Part shown: one piece after another, positions 17,739 to 25,385 of the stretch
Numbering within the stretch: position 1 is the first letter of the stretch
Layout of the letters: each line of letters opens with the position of its first letter
Assembly: GCF_014646515.1 (NCBI RefSeq)
Contig: NZ_BMNK01000001.1
Location: 228,745 to 292,744 of the forward strand
DNA length: 64,000 bases
Source: Nonomuraea glycinis
GTDB lineage: Bacteria > Actinomycetota > Actinomycetes > Streptosporangiales > Streptosporangiaceae
Direction of reading: 5' to 3'
The notes under the pieces: model-generated
The model's input: the letters and a program-made list of their open reading frames with translations, nothing else
What the model was told of the DNA's origin: nothing
The model's database searches: none
Position numbers and translations under genes: made by a program

Positions 17739-18169
17739 GAGCTGACGGGATCCGGCGCGAGCTGGGCGCGGCGGCGGCCGAGCAGGCCGTCGACCGCCCA
17801 CGCGCCGGGTCCCAGGACCGCGATCAGCAGGAAGGCCCAGCAGTACATCGCCGCCAGCTCGCCGCCGTTGCGCAGCGGGAGCAGGTGGAGCGGCTGGTGG
17901 ACGACGAAGTAGGCGTACGCCATCGTGCCGGAGGCCAGCGTGGCCGCGGCTCGGGTGAACAGGCCGCTCAGCACGAGCAGGCCGCACATGAGCTGGATAA
18001 GCGCGGCCCACCAGCCGGGCCAGGCGGCGAACGCGACGGCCTGCCCGGTGCCGCGATTGCCGCCCAGCACGCCGAACAGGGACGCCACGCCGTGCAGCGT
18101 GAAAAGGAATCCGGTCACCACGCGGAACAGCGCGAGCATCGGCTGCCCGATCCGGTCAAAATGGCGCAT
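17735..18169 (-). CDS. DoxX family membrane protein
   Basis: 144 residues with four predicted helices: LALFRVVTGFLFTLHG, LIQLMCGLLVLSGLFTR, TMAYAYFVVHQ and MYCWAFLLIAVLGPGAW. The pattern fits DoxX/YphA-like proteins. In mycobacteria a DoxX protein takes part in a membrane oxidoreductase complex with superoxide dismutase, but no SodA or SseA partner is present here. ATG at 18169. The gene converges with cimA and its stop lies in a tandem duplication. Confidence 0.87.
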   Translation of the reverse strand: MRHFDRIGQPMLALFRVVTGFLFTLHGVASLFGVLGGNRGTGQAVAFAAWPGWWAALIQLMCGLLVLSGLFTRAAATLASGTMAYAYFVVHQPLHLLPLRNGGELAAMYCWAFLLIAVLGPGAWAVDGLLGRRRAQLAPDPVSS

Positions 18170-18313
18170 GAGGCCTCACCTTATTCCGGGGGGGATCAAG
18201 ACGAGGCCAAGCGTGCGGACCGTTTCGGTCACCGTCAATCGGGGCCGCGGTCAATATCGCCGACAGCGATTCTGACGTGCGACTTTACCGATGAAAATAC
18301 CAGCCGGTAAATT

Positions 18314-19957
18314 TCAGAGAATGCCGGCCGGGAAGCTCACGCCGTTGACGGTGACCTTTCCGCCGGAGCACGACACCTTGGGCGCGTCGGTGCCCGGCAC
18401 GATGATCGTCAGCAACGACTTCGCGGCGGGGGAGACCACCACGTTGGTGGGCTGCTTGGACAGGTAGGTCGGTGACATCCAGCCCCGCTTGCCGCCGCGC
18501 TGCACCTTCTGCCCGCCCACCGGCTTGCAGGAGGCGAGCTGCACCATCGTGACGTCGAACTTACCGTCGCGGAGCACGACCCGGCCGCCCCGGTTGGACA
18601 CCAGCTTGAGCGAGTCGTCGAACCGCCACAGATTCTTGATCTTCTTGCCGCCCGCGGCGGTGTCGAGCACCGCCATCACGTCCTCGTCGTGGTTCACCAG
18701 CACGGACCTGGTCCGGGTGACGCCATAGGCCTTGTCGGTCAGCCGGAACGCCTGGGTGCCGGAGCCGTACTTCGTCTTGACGAGCTTGCTCGACGTGCGC
18801 GGCCTGAACCGCTGACCCACGACGACGGGCACGTTGTGCGCCTCGGGGGAGAGCGTCCAGTAGCGGTAGGCGTTCTTCTCGTAGGAGTGGAACCCGGCGT
18901 CGACCAGGATGTCCCGGCCGTGCGCGTAGTAGGTGACGCCCAGGTGGTCCTCGTGCCCGTGGTACTTCATGCCGGGGCCGAAGCGGATGGAGTAGTAGGC
19001 CGAGTCCGGCTTGCCCCAGGCGGTCCGGCCGTAGACGTAACCCGCCTTGTACGCCTTGACGAGCTGCTTCGGCGTGCCGGTCGTCATCTTGGGCTCGGTC
19101 TCGGCGCTGCCGTCGCCGATGGGCACCATGTAGCCGTTGGGCTGGGTGGAGTGGGCGATGAAGTCCTTGAGCGCGTCGGCGCGCCTGCTGATCTCGCCCG
19201 GCACCTTGCGGCCGCAGGAGCGCATGTTGGCCATGGCGACCTGGAGCCGGCCGTAGACGTAGACCGCGTAGCGCGGCGCCTGCTCCATGAGCGCGCCCTG
19301 GGAGTCGACGTCCAGCTTGACCGTGCCGGTCAGCCGCTTGGAGGCCAGCCCCGACCAGTCCTTACGGCCGTAGCGGCAGCCGATGGCCATCAGCGCGATG
19401 TCCTGGTCGATGCCGTGGTTGTGGCCCTTCTTGTAGAGCCGGGGGTCGGACAGGAGCTTGGCGTGGTCGGCGAGGCTCCGCTTGAGCCAGTCGTCCTGGA
19501 GGTGCATGCTCAGGCAGACCAGCGCCTGGCTCCGCAGCGAGACCGGGTGGTCGTTCCAGACGTAGGCCTTGGTGCCGCGCGCGCCCCGCTTGTTGTGCGT
19601 CACCCAGTCCTTGGTGATCTCCCCGGCTCGATCCAGATAGCGCCGCTCACCGGTGTTCTCGTAGGCGACGACGAGTGTGCCCATCCAGCGCAGCGACTGG
19701 AAGACGTACTCCCAGGAGCGGTTGCGGTGCGGGCTCGCGGCCCAGTTGATCTTCTTGCCGAGCTTGTACGCGGGCAGGCCCACCAGAGAGATCTCGCCGC
19801 GCATCACGTCGTCGGCGGTGGGGGTGCCGGGCAGCCAGTCGCCCTGGCACTGCGCGGTGCGCTTGACCGGCGCGGACGCACTGCCCTCGGCCTGAGCGAG
19901 GTTCGCCGTCCCGCTGAGGAGGAGCGTCAGGGCAAGGGGGATCGCGAGGCGGCGCAC
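18314..19957 (-). CDS. Secreted heparinase II/III-like polysaccharide lyase
   Basis: 547 residues. A signal peptide (RRLAIPLALTLLLSGTANLAQA) precedes an alpha-helical toroid with HNHGIDQDIALMAIG and QAPRYAVYVYGRL (about 170-260). A C-terminal beta-sandwich carries KYHGHEDHLGVTYYAHGRDILVD-type residues of the heparinase II/III family, including His and Tyr candidates for catalysis. It probably cleaves an acidic polysaccharide outside the cell; alginate, heparin-like or exopolysaccharide cannot be told apart. The GTG start at 19957 follows GGAAGGAAG. No sugar-uptake genes are adjacent, so it may act on the cell's own surface polymer. Confidence 0.85.
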   Translation of the reverse strand: MRRLAIPLALTLLLSGTANLAQAEGSASAPVKRTAQCQGDWLPGTPTADDVMRGEISLVGLPAYKLGKKINWAASPHRNRSWEYVFQSLRWMGTLVVAYENTGERRYLDRAGEITKDWVTHNKRGARGTKAYVWNDHPVSLRSQALVCLSMHLQDDWLKRSLADHAKLLSDPRLYKKGHNHGIDQDIALMAIGCRYGRKDWSGLASKRLTGTVKLDVDSQGALMEQAPRYAVYVYGRLQVAMANMRSCGRKVPGEISRRADALKDFIAHSTQPNGYMVPIGDGSAETEPKMTTGTPKQLVKAYKAGYVYGRTAWGKPDSAYYSIRFGPGMKYHGHEDHLGVTYYAHGRDILVDAGFHSYEKNAYRYWTLSPEAHNVPVVVGQRFRPRTSSKLVKTKYGSGTQAFRLTDKAYGVTRTRSVLVNHDEDVMAVLDTAAGGKKIKNLWRFDDSLKLVSNRGGRVVLRDGKFDVTMVQLASCKPVGGQKVQRGGKRGWMSPTYLSKQPTNVVVSPAAKSLLTIIVPGTDAPKVSCSGGKVTVNGVSFPAGIL

Positions 19958-20094
19958 GCCGACTTCCTTCCGGGCCGAAAAGGTGGGGAATTGGCACATG
20001 CTGGCCGAATCCCTATATCAAGGTCAAGTCGGGCACCGGATCGTTACGCCCCCCAGCCTCGCCCAGGTCGGCCGGGTCGGCGATGCTGTCCTGC

Positions 20095-20691
20095 ATGAGA
20101 TACGACGACGTCATCTTCCCTGACACGCCGGTCTGCGGGACGGCCCGCGAAGTGGCCGCCCAGTATCACTCCGCGTCGCTGCTCAACCACTCCATCCGGG
20201 CCTACATCTGGGCCGCGGCCTACGCCCAGGAGCGTGGCATCGGGTTCGACGCGGAGCTGTTGTACGTGTCGGCCATGCTGCACGACATCGGGCTGACCGC
20301 GGAGTTCGACAGCCACACGGTGCCCTTCGAAGAGGCGGGCGGGCACGTCGCCTGGGCGTTCGCCGCGGGCGCGGGCTGGCCGGTCGAGCGCCGGGTGCGC
20401 GCCGCCGAGGTGATCATCCGCCACATGTGGGACGTGGTGCCCGTGGAGGAGGACCCCGAGGGGCACCTGCTGGAGCTGTCGACCGGCATGGACATCTCGG
20501 GGCGGCGCACCGAGGACATCCCGGCCGGGCTGCGCGAGGAGGTCCTGCGCCGCCACCCGCGTCTCGACCTGGTCAAGGAGTTCGCCGCCTGCGTCACCGA
20601 CCAGGGCACGCGCAAGCCGTCGAGCCTGGCCGGCGGGTTCGTCCGCGGCGGGATCGCCGAGCGCATGGCGAACAACCCGCTGGACGGCTAG
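20095..20691 (+). CDS. HD domain phosphohydrolase-like protein
   Basis: About 198 residues with HD-type metal ligands: the first His in LLNHSIRAYIW, His-Asp in SAMLHDIGL near residue 63, and a later helix VIIRHMWDV. The pattern with EFDSHTVPFEEAGG resembles cyanamide hydratase-like HD proteins of actinobacteria and fungi. It probably hydrolyses a small molecule such as a nitrile or phosphate. The start is taken at the ATG before RYDDVIFP; an ATG four codons upstream is possible. Its stop begins a repeated tract. Confidence 0.82.
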   Translation: MRYDDVIFPDTPVCGTAREVAAQYHSASLLNHSIRAYIWAAAYAQERGIGFDAELLYVSAMLHDIGLTAEFDSHTVPFEEAGGHVAWAFAAGAGWPVERRVRAAEVIIRHMWDVVPVEEDPEGHLLELSTGMDISGRRTEDIPAGLREEVLRRHPRLDLVKEFAACVTDQGTRKPSSLAGGFVRGGIAERMANNPLDG

Positions 20692-20703
20692 CGCCGGCCG
20701 ACC

Positions 20704-20775
20704 GGGCCGGTTTCGGCTGGCGCTGGACGTCTGGGCCGGCTTCGGCCGGCGCTGGACGGCTAGGCCGGCTTCGGC
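20704..20775. repeat. 29-bp tandem repeats between the HD and MhuD-like genes
   Basis: Copies at 20704-20732 and 20733-20761 match at 26 of 29 positions; a partial third copy covers 20762-20775. The repeated core with GCTGGACGGCTAG also occurs at the HD gene stop (20689-20691). The second copy ends in the stop codon of the facing gene (20760-20762). Confidence 0.85.
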
Positions 20776-21131
20776 GCCGCGCTCTGCACCACCTCGAACG
20801 ACCACACCTCCGAGCCGGACGCCGCCGGGCCCTGCCCATGGCCGTGCCCCTGACCCTGACCCTGCTCCTGGGCGGCCTGGGCGGCCTGGGCGGCCTGGGC
20901 GTGCCCGCGCTGGAACGCCTGGCCCTGCTGCCAGGTCTGGAAGTCCGCCTCGCTGCGCCAGCGGGTGTAGACGAGATAGCGGTCGGTGCCCTCGACCGGC
21001 CGCAGCAGCTCGAACCACTCGAACCCGTCGGCCGACTCCACCATCCCGGCCCGGTTGGAGAAGCGCTCCTCCAACTGGGCACGCATCTCGGCGGGCACCG
21101 TCAGTACGTTGATCTTCACGACCGATGACAC
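20760..21131 (-). CDS. Heme-degrading monooxygenase, MhuD-like (ABM domain)
   Basis: 123 residues. The N-terminus SSVVKINVLTVP, then ELLRPVEGTDRYLVYTRW, EADFQTWQQG and FEVVQ, follow Mycobacterium tuberculosis MhuD closely as I recall it. The Asn near residue 7, the Trp in TWQQG and the His in FQRGH are the MhuD heme-site residues. It should oxidise heme to release iron in the cytoplasm. A Gln/His/Gly-rich segment (AQAAQAAQ then EQGQGQGHGHGQG) is inserted before the last strand and is absent in MhuD. The GTG start is fixed by AGGAGG seven bases upstream; longer frames lack a ribosome site. Confidence 0.85.
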   Translation of the reverse strand: MSSVVKINVLTVPAEMRAQLEERFSNRAGMVESADGFEWFELLRPVEGTDRYLVYTRWRSEADFQTWQQGQAFQRGHAQAAQAAQAAQEQGQGQGHGHGQGPAASGSEVWSFEVVQSAAPKPA

Positions 21132-21151
21132 GGGAGATCCTCCTTCACGTC

Positions 21152-21191
21152 GTTGCCTGTCCAGCCAATCAGTTGCCTGTCCAGCCAATCA
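21152..21191. repeat. Perfect 20-bp tandem duplication
   Basis: Two identical adjacent 20-bp copies (21152-21171 and 21172-21191) lie in the divergent spacer between the MhuD-like gene and the FAH-family gene. This one is at gene 5' ends rather than 3' ends. Confidence 0.92.
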
Positions 21192-21246
21192 TGGGACAGG
21201 CGCCCGCATGGGCGGACCCCGCCGACGTCGGCGATAGCCTTGTCAG

Positions 21247-22023
21247 GTGCGTATAGCGAGGTTCTCCACAGGCGAAGGCGTCTCGTTCGGCGTGGTCGAG
21301 GGCGGTCCGGGCGAGGAGTTCATCTCCGCGATCACCGGCCACCCGTTCGGCCAGGTGCAGTTCACCGGGGAGCGGGTCCCGCTGTCCCAGGTGAAGCTGG
21401 TCGCCCCGATGCTGCCCAGCAAGGTGATCGCCATCGGCAGGAACTACGCCGAGCACGCTCGCGAGATGGGCAACGAGGTGCCCGACGAGCCGCTCATCTT
21501 CATGAAGCCGTCCACCTCCGTGATCGGCCACGGCGAGTCGATCGCCTATCCGACCACGCTGTCCGACCGGGTCGACTTCGAGGGCGAGCTGGCCGTGGTC
21601 ATCGGCAGGCTCTGCCGCGAGGTGCCCGCCGAGCGGGTCAAGGACGTCATCTTCGGCTACACCTGCGCCAACGACGTCACCGCGCGCGACCTGCAGAAGA
21701 AGGACGTGCAGTTCACTCGGGCCAAGGGGTTCGACACCTTCTGCCCGCTCGGGCCGTGGATCCAGACCGACCTCGACCCGTCCGACCTGGCCCTCACCAC
21801 CACGGTCAACGGCGAGATGCGGCAGACCGGCCGCACCAGCCAGCTCATCCACGACATCCCCGCCCTCGTCGCCTACGTCAGCGCGGTCATGACGCTGATC
21901 CCCGGCGACGTGATCCTCACCGGCACCCCGGCCGGCGTCGGCCCGCTGGAGATCGGTGACGAGGTCAGCGTCGGGATCGAGGGCATCGGCACTCTGACGA
22001 ACAAGGTGGTCTCTCGTGACTGA
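21247..22023 (+). CDS. Fumarylacetoacetate hydrolase family protein
   Basis: 258 residues. The FAH C-terminal fold is complete: [29 protein letters not shown], the metal-binding [25 protein letters not shown], and [13 protein letters not shown]. Members are hydrolases, isomerases or decarboxylases (acylpyruvate hydrolase, oxaloacetate decarboxylase). The bacterial general form often removes oxaloacetate enol or acylpyruvates. It overlaps gltX by eight bases, a pairing common in actinobacteria, so the two are probably translationally coupled. GTG start. Confidence 0.9.
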   Translation: MRIARFSTGEGVSFGVVEGGPGEEFISAITGHPFGQVQFTGERVPLSQVKLVAPMLPSKVIAIGRNYAEHAREMGNEVPDEPLIFMKPSTSVIGHGESIAYPTTLSDRVDFEGELAVVIGRLCREVPAERVKDVIFGYTCANDVTARDLQKKDVQFTRAKGFDTFCPLGPWIQTDLDPSDLALTTTVNGEMRQTGRTSQLIHDIPALVAYVSAVMTLIPGDVILTGTPAGVGPLEIGDEVSVGIEGIGTLTNKVVSRD

Positions 22024-23389
22024 TCTCCGGGTGCGTTTCGCCCCGTCCCCAACCGGCATGTTCCACGTCGGCGGCGCCCGTACTGCGCTGTTCAACTGGG
22101 CCCTGGCCGAGAAGTCCGGCGGCCGGTTCGTGCTGCGCGTCGAGGACACCGACGCGACCCGCAACCGGCCGGAGTGGACCGAGGGCATCATCTCGGCCCT
22201 CGACTGGATCGGCATCAACGGCACCAACCCGGTCTTCGAGGGTCCCTACTTCCAGTCGGCCTACGAGCCGCAGCACCGCGAGGCCGTGGCCAAGCTGCTG
22301 GCCGGCGGCGGGGCCTACCACTGCGACTGCACCCGCGAGCTGCTCGTCGCCCGCACCGGCTCCGAGCACAAGGGCTACGACGGCCACTGCCGCGAGCGCG
22401 GGCTGACCGAGGGCGCGGTGCGCTTCCGCACCCCCGACGAGGGCGTCACCGTCGTCGAGGACGTCATCCGCGGCCGGGTGGAGTTCCCCAACGAGGCGCA
22501 GGAGGACTTCGTCATCGCCCGCACCGACGGCTCGCCCCTCTACGTGCTGGCCAACGCGGTCGACGACATCACCCAGAACATCACCCACGTGATCCGCGGC
22601 GAGGAGCACCTGGGCAACGCCGCCAAGCAGCAGTTGCTGTGGCCCGCGCTGGGCGCCACTCCGCCGGTCTGGGCGCACCTGCCGGTCATCGTCAACGAGC
22701 AGCGCAAGAAGCTGTCCAAGCGGCGGGACAAGGTCGCGCTGGAGGACTACCGCGCCGAGGGCTACCTCGCCGAGGCCGTGGTCAACTACCTCATGCTGCT
22801 CGGCTGGGGCCCCGGCGACGACCGCGAGATCATGCCGTGGTCGGAGATGGTGCCGCTGTTCGACCTGGAGGACGTCAACTCCTCCAGCGCCTTCTTCGAC
22901 GACAAGAAGCTGCGCGCCTTCAACGGCGAGTACATCCGGGCCCTGCCGATCGAGACGTTCGAGGAGCGCTGCCGGCCCTACCTCGACCCCGACTGGGACC
23001 GCGAGCTGTTCAGCAAGGTCGCGATCCTGGCGCAGACCCGGCTGACGGTGCTGTCGGAGATCCGGCAGAACGTCGACTTCCTCTTCCTGGAGGAGCCGGT
23101 CTTCGACCAGGCGTCCTGGGACAAGGCGATGAAGAACTCCCCGGAGGAGATCCTCACCGGCTATCTGGCCCGCCTCGACACCCTGAGCTGGGATCCCGAC
23201 TCCCTCAAGGCGGCGCTGGAGGAGGTCGGCACGGCGCACGGCCTCAAGCTCGGCAAGGCCCAGGCGCCCGTCCGCGTGGCGATCACAGGCCGGACCGTGG
23301 GCCTGCCGCTGTTCGAGTCGATCGAGGTGCTCGGCCGCGAGCGCGCCAAGGACCGCATCCGCGCGGCGCTGGCCCGCCTGCGAGGCTGA
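22016..23389 (+). CDS. gltX: Glutamyl-tRNA synthetase
   Basis: Charges tRNA-Glu (and, in actinobacteria, usually tRNA-Gln as substrate for GatCAB). 457 residues. The class I HIGH-like region is [19 protein letters not shown] near residue 10 and the KMSKS loop is KKLSKRRDK near 237. The anticodon-binding helical domain fills the last 130 residues. The GTG start overlaps the end of the FAH gene. Its last 107 bases are overlapped antisense by the MATE gene. Two tRNA-Glu and one tRNA-Gln genes lie 4-5 kb downstream. Confidence 0.96.
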   Translation: MTDLRVRFAPSPTGMFHVGGARTALFNWALAEKSGGRFVLRVEDTDATRNRPEWTEGIISALDWIGINGTNPVFEGPYFQSAYEPQHREAVAKLLAGGGAYHCDCTRELLVARTGSEHKGYDGHCRERGLTEGAVRFRTPDEGVTVVEDVIRGRVEFPNEAQEDFVIARTDGSPLYVLANAVDDITQNITHVIRGEEHLGNAAKQQLLWPALGATPPVWAHLPVIVNEQRKKLSKRRDKVALEDYRAEGYLAEAVVNYLMLLGWGPGDDREIMPWSEMVPLFDLEDVNSSSAFFDDKKLRAFNGEYIRALPIETFEERCRPYLDPDWDRELFSKVAILAQTRLTVLSEIRQNVDFLFLEEPVFDQASWDKAMKNSPEEILTGYLARLDTLSWDPDSLKAALEEVGTAHGLKLGKAQAPVRVAITGRTVGLPLFESIEVLGRERAKDRIRAALARLRG

Positions 23390-24548
23390 GCACCAGGCTG
23401 ACGGCCGCGCCCGCGGCCATCGACAGCCACACGCCGGTGACGCCGAGCCACGCGCTCAGGACATAGGCGAGGGGCAGCTGTACGGCGAAGCCCGCCAGAG
23501 TGGCGGCCAGCAGGCGGCTGCCCCTTCCGCTTGCCTGGAGCACCCCGCCGACGGCGATCAGGGCGCCGAAGGGGATGAGATAGAGCGTCATCCAGCGCAG
23601 GAAGCTCACCGCCGCCGCCGGATCGCCGCCGAACAGGCTTGCGACGGGGACGGCCACGGCGTTGAGCGTGAGGGCCACCACCGCCCCCGCGAGCAGGCCG
23701 AGCCGCAGGGGTGAGCCGGTGGGCTCCGAGCGCGCGGTGCGGATCAGGGCGGCCTGGCGGAGGGCGTAGAAGAGCATGACCCCGGCGAGCATGACCTTCT
23801 GCCCGATGCCGTAGCCGGCGAGCTCGGCCGTGCCGAAGGACGCCACGAGGTCCACCAGCACCATGCCCACCACCGCACGAGCCAGGAAATCTCCGGACAT
23901 GGGCAGCCCGGTCTTCAGGACGTCACCCACCACGAGCCCGGGCGCCGGCTCCGGGGACGCCGGGCGGGCGAGCGCACGGAAGGCCACGGCCAGGGTGAGG
24001 GCGCGGGCGAGCACGGTGGCCAGTGCGGCTCCTCGCACGCCCAGGCCGAGCCCGTAGATGAGCAGCGGATCCAGGACGCCCACCAGCGCGTTGCAGATCA
24101 GCGCGTGCCGCATCGGCCGCCTCGTGTCGCCCCTGCCCTTGAGCGTGCCGTCCACGATCGTCTGCGCGAAGTACACCGGCAGGCCGCCGAGCGAGATCAG
24201 GAGATAGGAGGCCGTCAGCCCCGCGTCGTCGGTGAACAGCGCCGCCAGCGGTTCACGGAGCAGGACGCCCGGCACGGTGATCACCACGGCGAACACGGCC
24301 CACAGCAGCCAGCCCGTCCTGATCACGGGGGTCAGCGGCGCTCGGCCGTCGCGGCGCCCGATCAGCACGGTGACGCCGGTCGGGACGGCCAGGAAGAGGC
24401 CGTAGGCGAGGTATTCGGTCGTGGTCGCCACGGTCACCGCCGCGATGGCGCCCTCGCCCAGCGGGGACACCCACAGCAGATCGATCAGGCCGACCGCCAC
24501 GACGGCGGTCAGCAGTTCCACATAGATCGGCATCGCGAGCCGGAGCAT
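23283..24548 (-). CDS. MATE family efflux transporter
   Basis: 421 residues with about twelve hydrophobic helices in two matching halves, opening [17 protein letters not shown]. The MATE/NorM fold is supported by the paired MPIYVEL and [13 protein letters not shown] segments. It probably expels drugs using Na+ or H+. It diverges from a PadR gene across an inverted repeat, the usual layout of a repressor and the pump it controls. The C-terminal tail of about 36 residues is Arg/Gly/Pro-rich and is encoded antisense to gltX; it is probably a read-through extension of no function. Confidence 0.87.
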   Translation of the reverse strand: MLRLAMPIYVELLTAVVAVGLIDLLWVSPLGEGAIAAVTVATTTEYLAYGLFLAVPTGVTVLIGRRDGRAPLTPVIRTGWLLWAVFAVVITVPGVLLREPLAALFTDDAGLTASYLLISLGGLPVYFAQTIVDGTLKGRGDTRRPMRHALICNALVGVLDPLLIYGLGLGVRGAALATVLARALTLAVAFRALARPASPEPAPGLVVGDVLKTGLPMSGDFLARAVVGMVLVDLVASFGTAELAGYGIGQKVMLAGVMLFYALRQAALIRTARSEPTGSPLRLGLLAGAVVALTLNAVAVPVASLFGGDPAAAVSFLRWMTLYLIPFGALIAVGGVLQASGRGSRLLAATLAGFAVQLPLAYVLSAWLGVTGVWLSMAAGAAVSLVLSLAGGPAPRGCGPWRARGRAPRSTRTAAGPRSGL

Positions 24549-24553
24549 GCGTC

Positions 24554-24587
24554 ATACCTCGATTCGTAATAACTCTAATCGAGGTAT
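24554..24587. promoter_or_regulatory. Inverted-repeat operator between MATE pump and PadR
   Basis: Perfect 11-bp arms ATACCTCGATT (24554-24564) and AATCGAGGTAT (24577-24587) flank a 12-base AT-rich spacer. A TAGAGT -10-like element for the pump lies in the spacer on the minus strand. It is the probable PadR binding site controlling both genes. Confidence 0.72.
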
Positions 24588-24596
24588 AGCGGTACG

Positions 24597-25151
24597 ATGC
24601 ATGACATGGCAAGTGGCGGTGACCTGACCCTCACCATCCTGGGATTCCTCGACGAGCGTCCGATGCACGGCTACGAGCTCAAGGCCCGGATCGCGGCCTT
24701 GACCGGGCATCTCAGGCCCGTCAGTGACGGCGCCCTCTATCCGGCCATCGCCAGACTGGAGGCGAAAGGCCTGGTGGAGCGGCACGAGGAGGCCGGTACG
24801 CACGCGGCCCGCAGGCAGGTGCTCACCATCACCCCCGAGGGCAGGCAGCAGTTGCTCGGGCGGCTACGCGAGCCCAGCGACCTGGACATCAGCGACCAGA
24901 GCAGGTTCTTCGCCCTGCTGACGTTCCTGTCGGCGCTGCCCGACGCGCGAGAACAGGCGGAGGTGCTCCGGCGCAGGCTCGCGTTCCTGGAGGCGCCGGC
25001 GAGCTTCTTCTACGAGGGGGACAAGCCGGTCCGGATCCGGGACGAGCCCGACCCGTACCGGCGCGGCATGCTCCAGATCGCCCGCGCGGCCAGCGGGGCC
25101 GAGCAGGAGTGGCTCCGGCGGCGGATCGACGAGCTGGCCGTGGCGGGCTGA
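24597..25151 (+). CDS. PadR family transcriptional regulator of the MATE pump
   Basis: 184 residues. The winged helix is LTLTILGFLDERPMHGYELKAR followed by SDGALYPAIARLEAKGLV; the C-terminal dimerisation helices occupy about 100-180. It is transcribed away from the MATE pump across a strong inverted repeat, so it likely represses the pump and itself. The start is ATG 24597 or 24606; no ribosome site is clear at either, so a leaderless mRNA is possible. It is unrelated in detail to the PadR at 2351. Confidence 0.88.
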   Translation: MHDMASGGDLTLTILGFLDERPMHGYELKARIAALTGHLRPVSDGALYPAIARLEAKGLVERHEEAGTHAARRQVLTITPEGRQQLLGRLREPSDLDISDQSRFFALLTFLSALPDAREQAEVLRRRLAFLEAPASFFYEGDKPVRIRDEPDPYRRGMLQIARAASGAEQEWLRRRIDELAVAG

Positions 25152-25296
25152 CCCAGAGCCGCACACCCGTGAACGGGCCAAGGACCGCGCCCACGGTCTC
25201 GTGCGAAGGGCCGCGTCCACACGGCCCGCCCGGTCTCGTACGGACGGCGCGGTGTCCGTACGAGACGGGGACGTGATCGGACGGGAGCAGGAGAGG

Positions 25297-25385
25297 GGTC
25301 AGACGTGGCCGCGGCGCTCCAGAGCGGTCAGACGTGGCCGCGGCGCTTCAGGAGCGGTCAGATGAGGCCGCGGCGCTCCAGGAGG
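25297..25385. repeat. Three tandem copies of the M3 peptidase 3' end
   Basis: Units at 25297-25325 (29 bp), 25326-25355 (30 bp) and 25356-25385 (30 bp) are near-identical. The third is the genuine gene end, carrying the final codons (LERRGLI) and TGA (25358-25360). The other two are downstream copies of it. Confidence 0.88.

Noticed and set aside
20820..20900. GGCCTGGGC short repeats as a regulatory element
   Set aside because: They are coding sequence for the AQAAQ/QGQG insertion of the MhuD-like protein.
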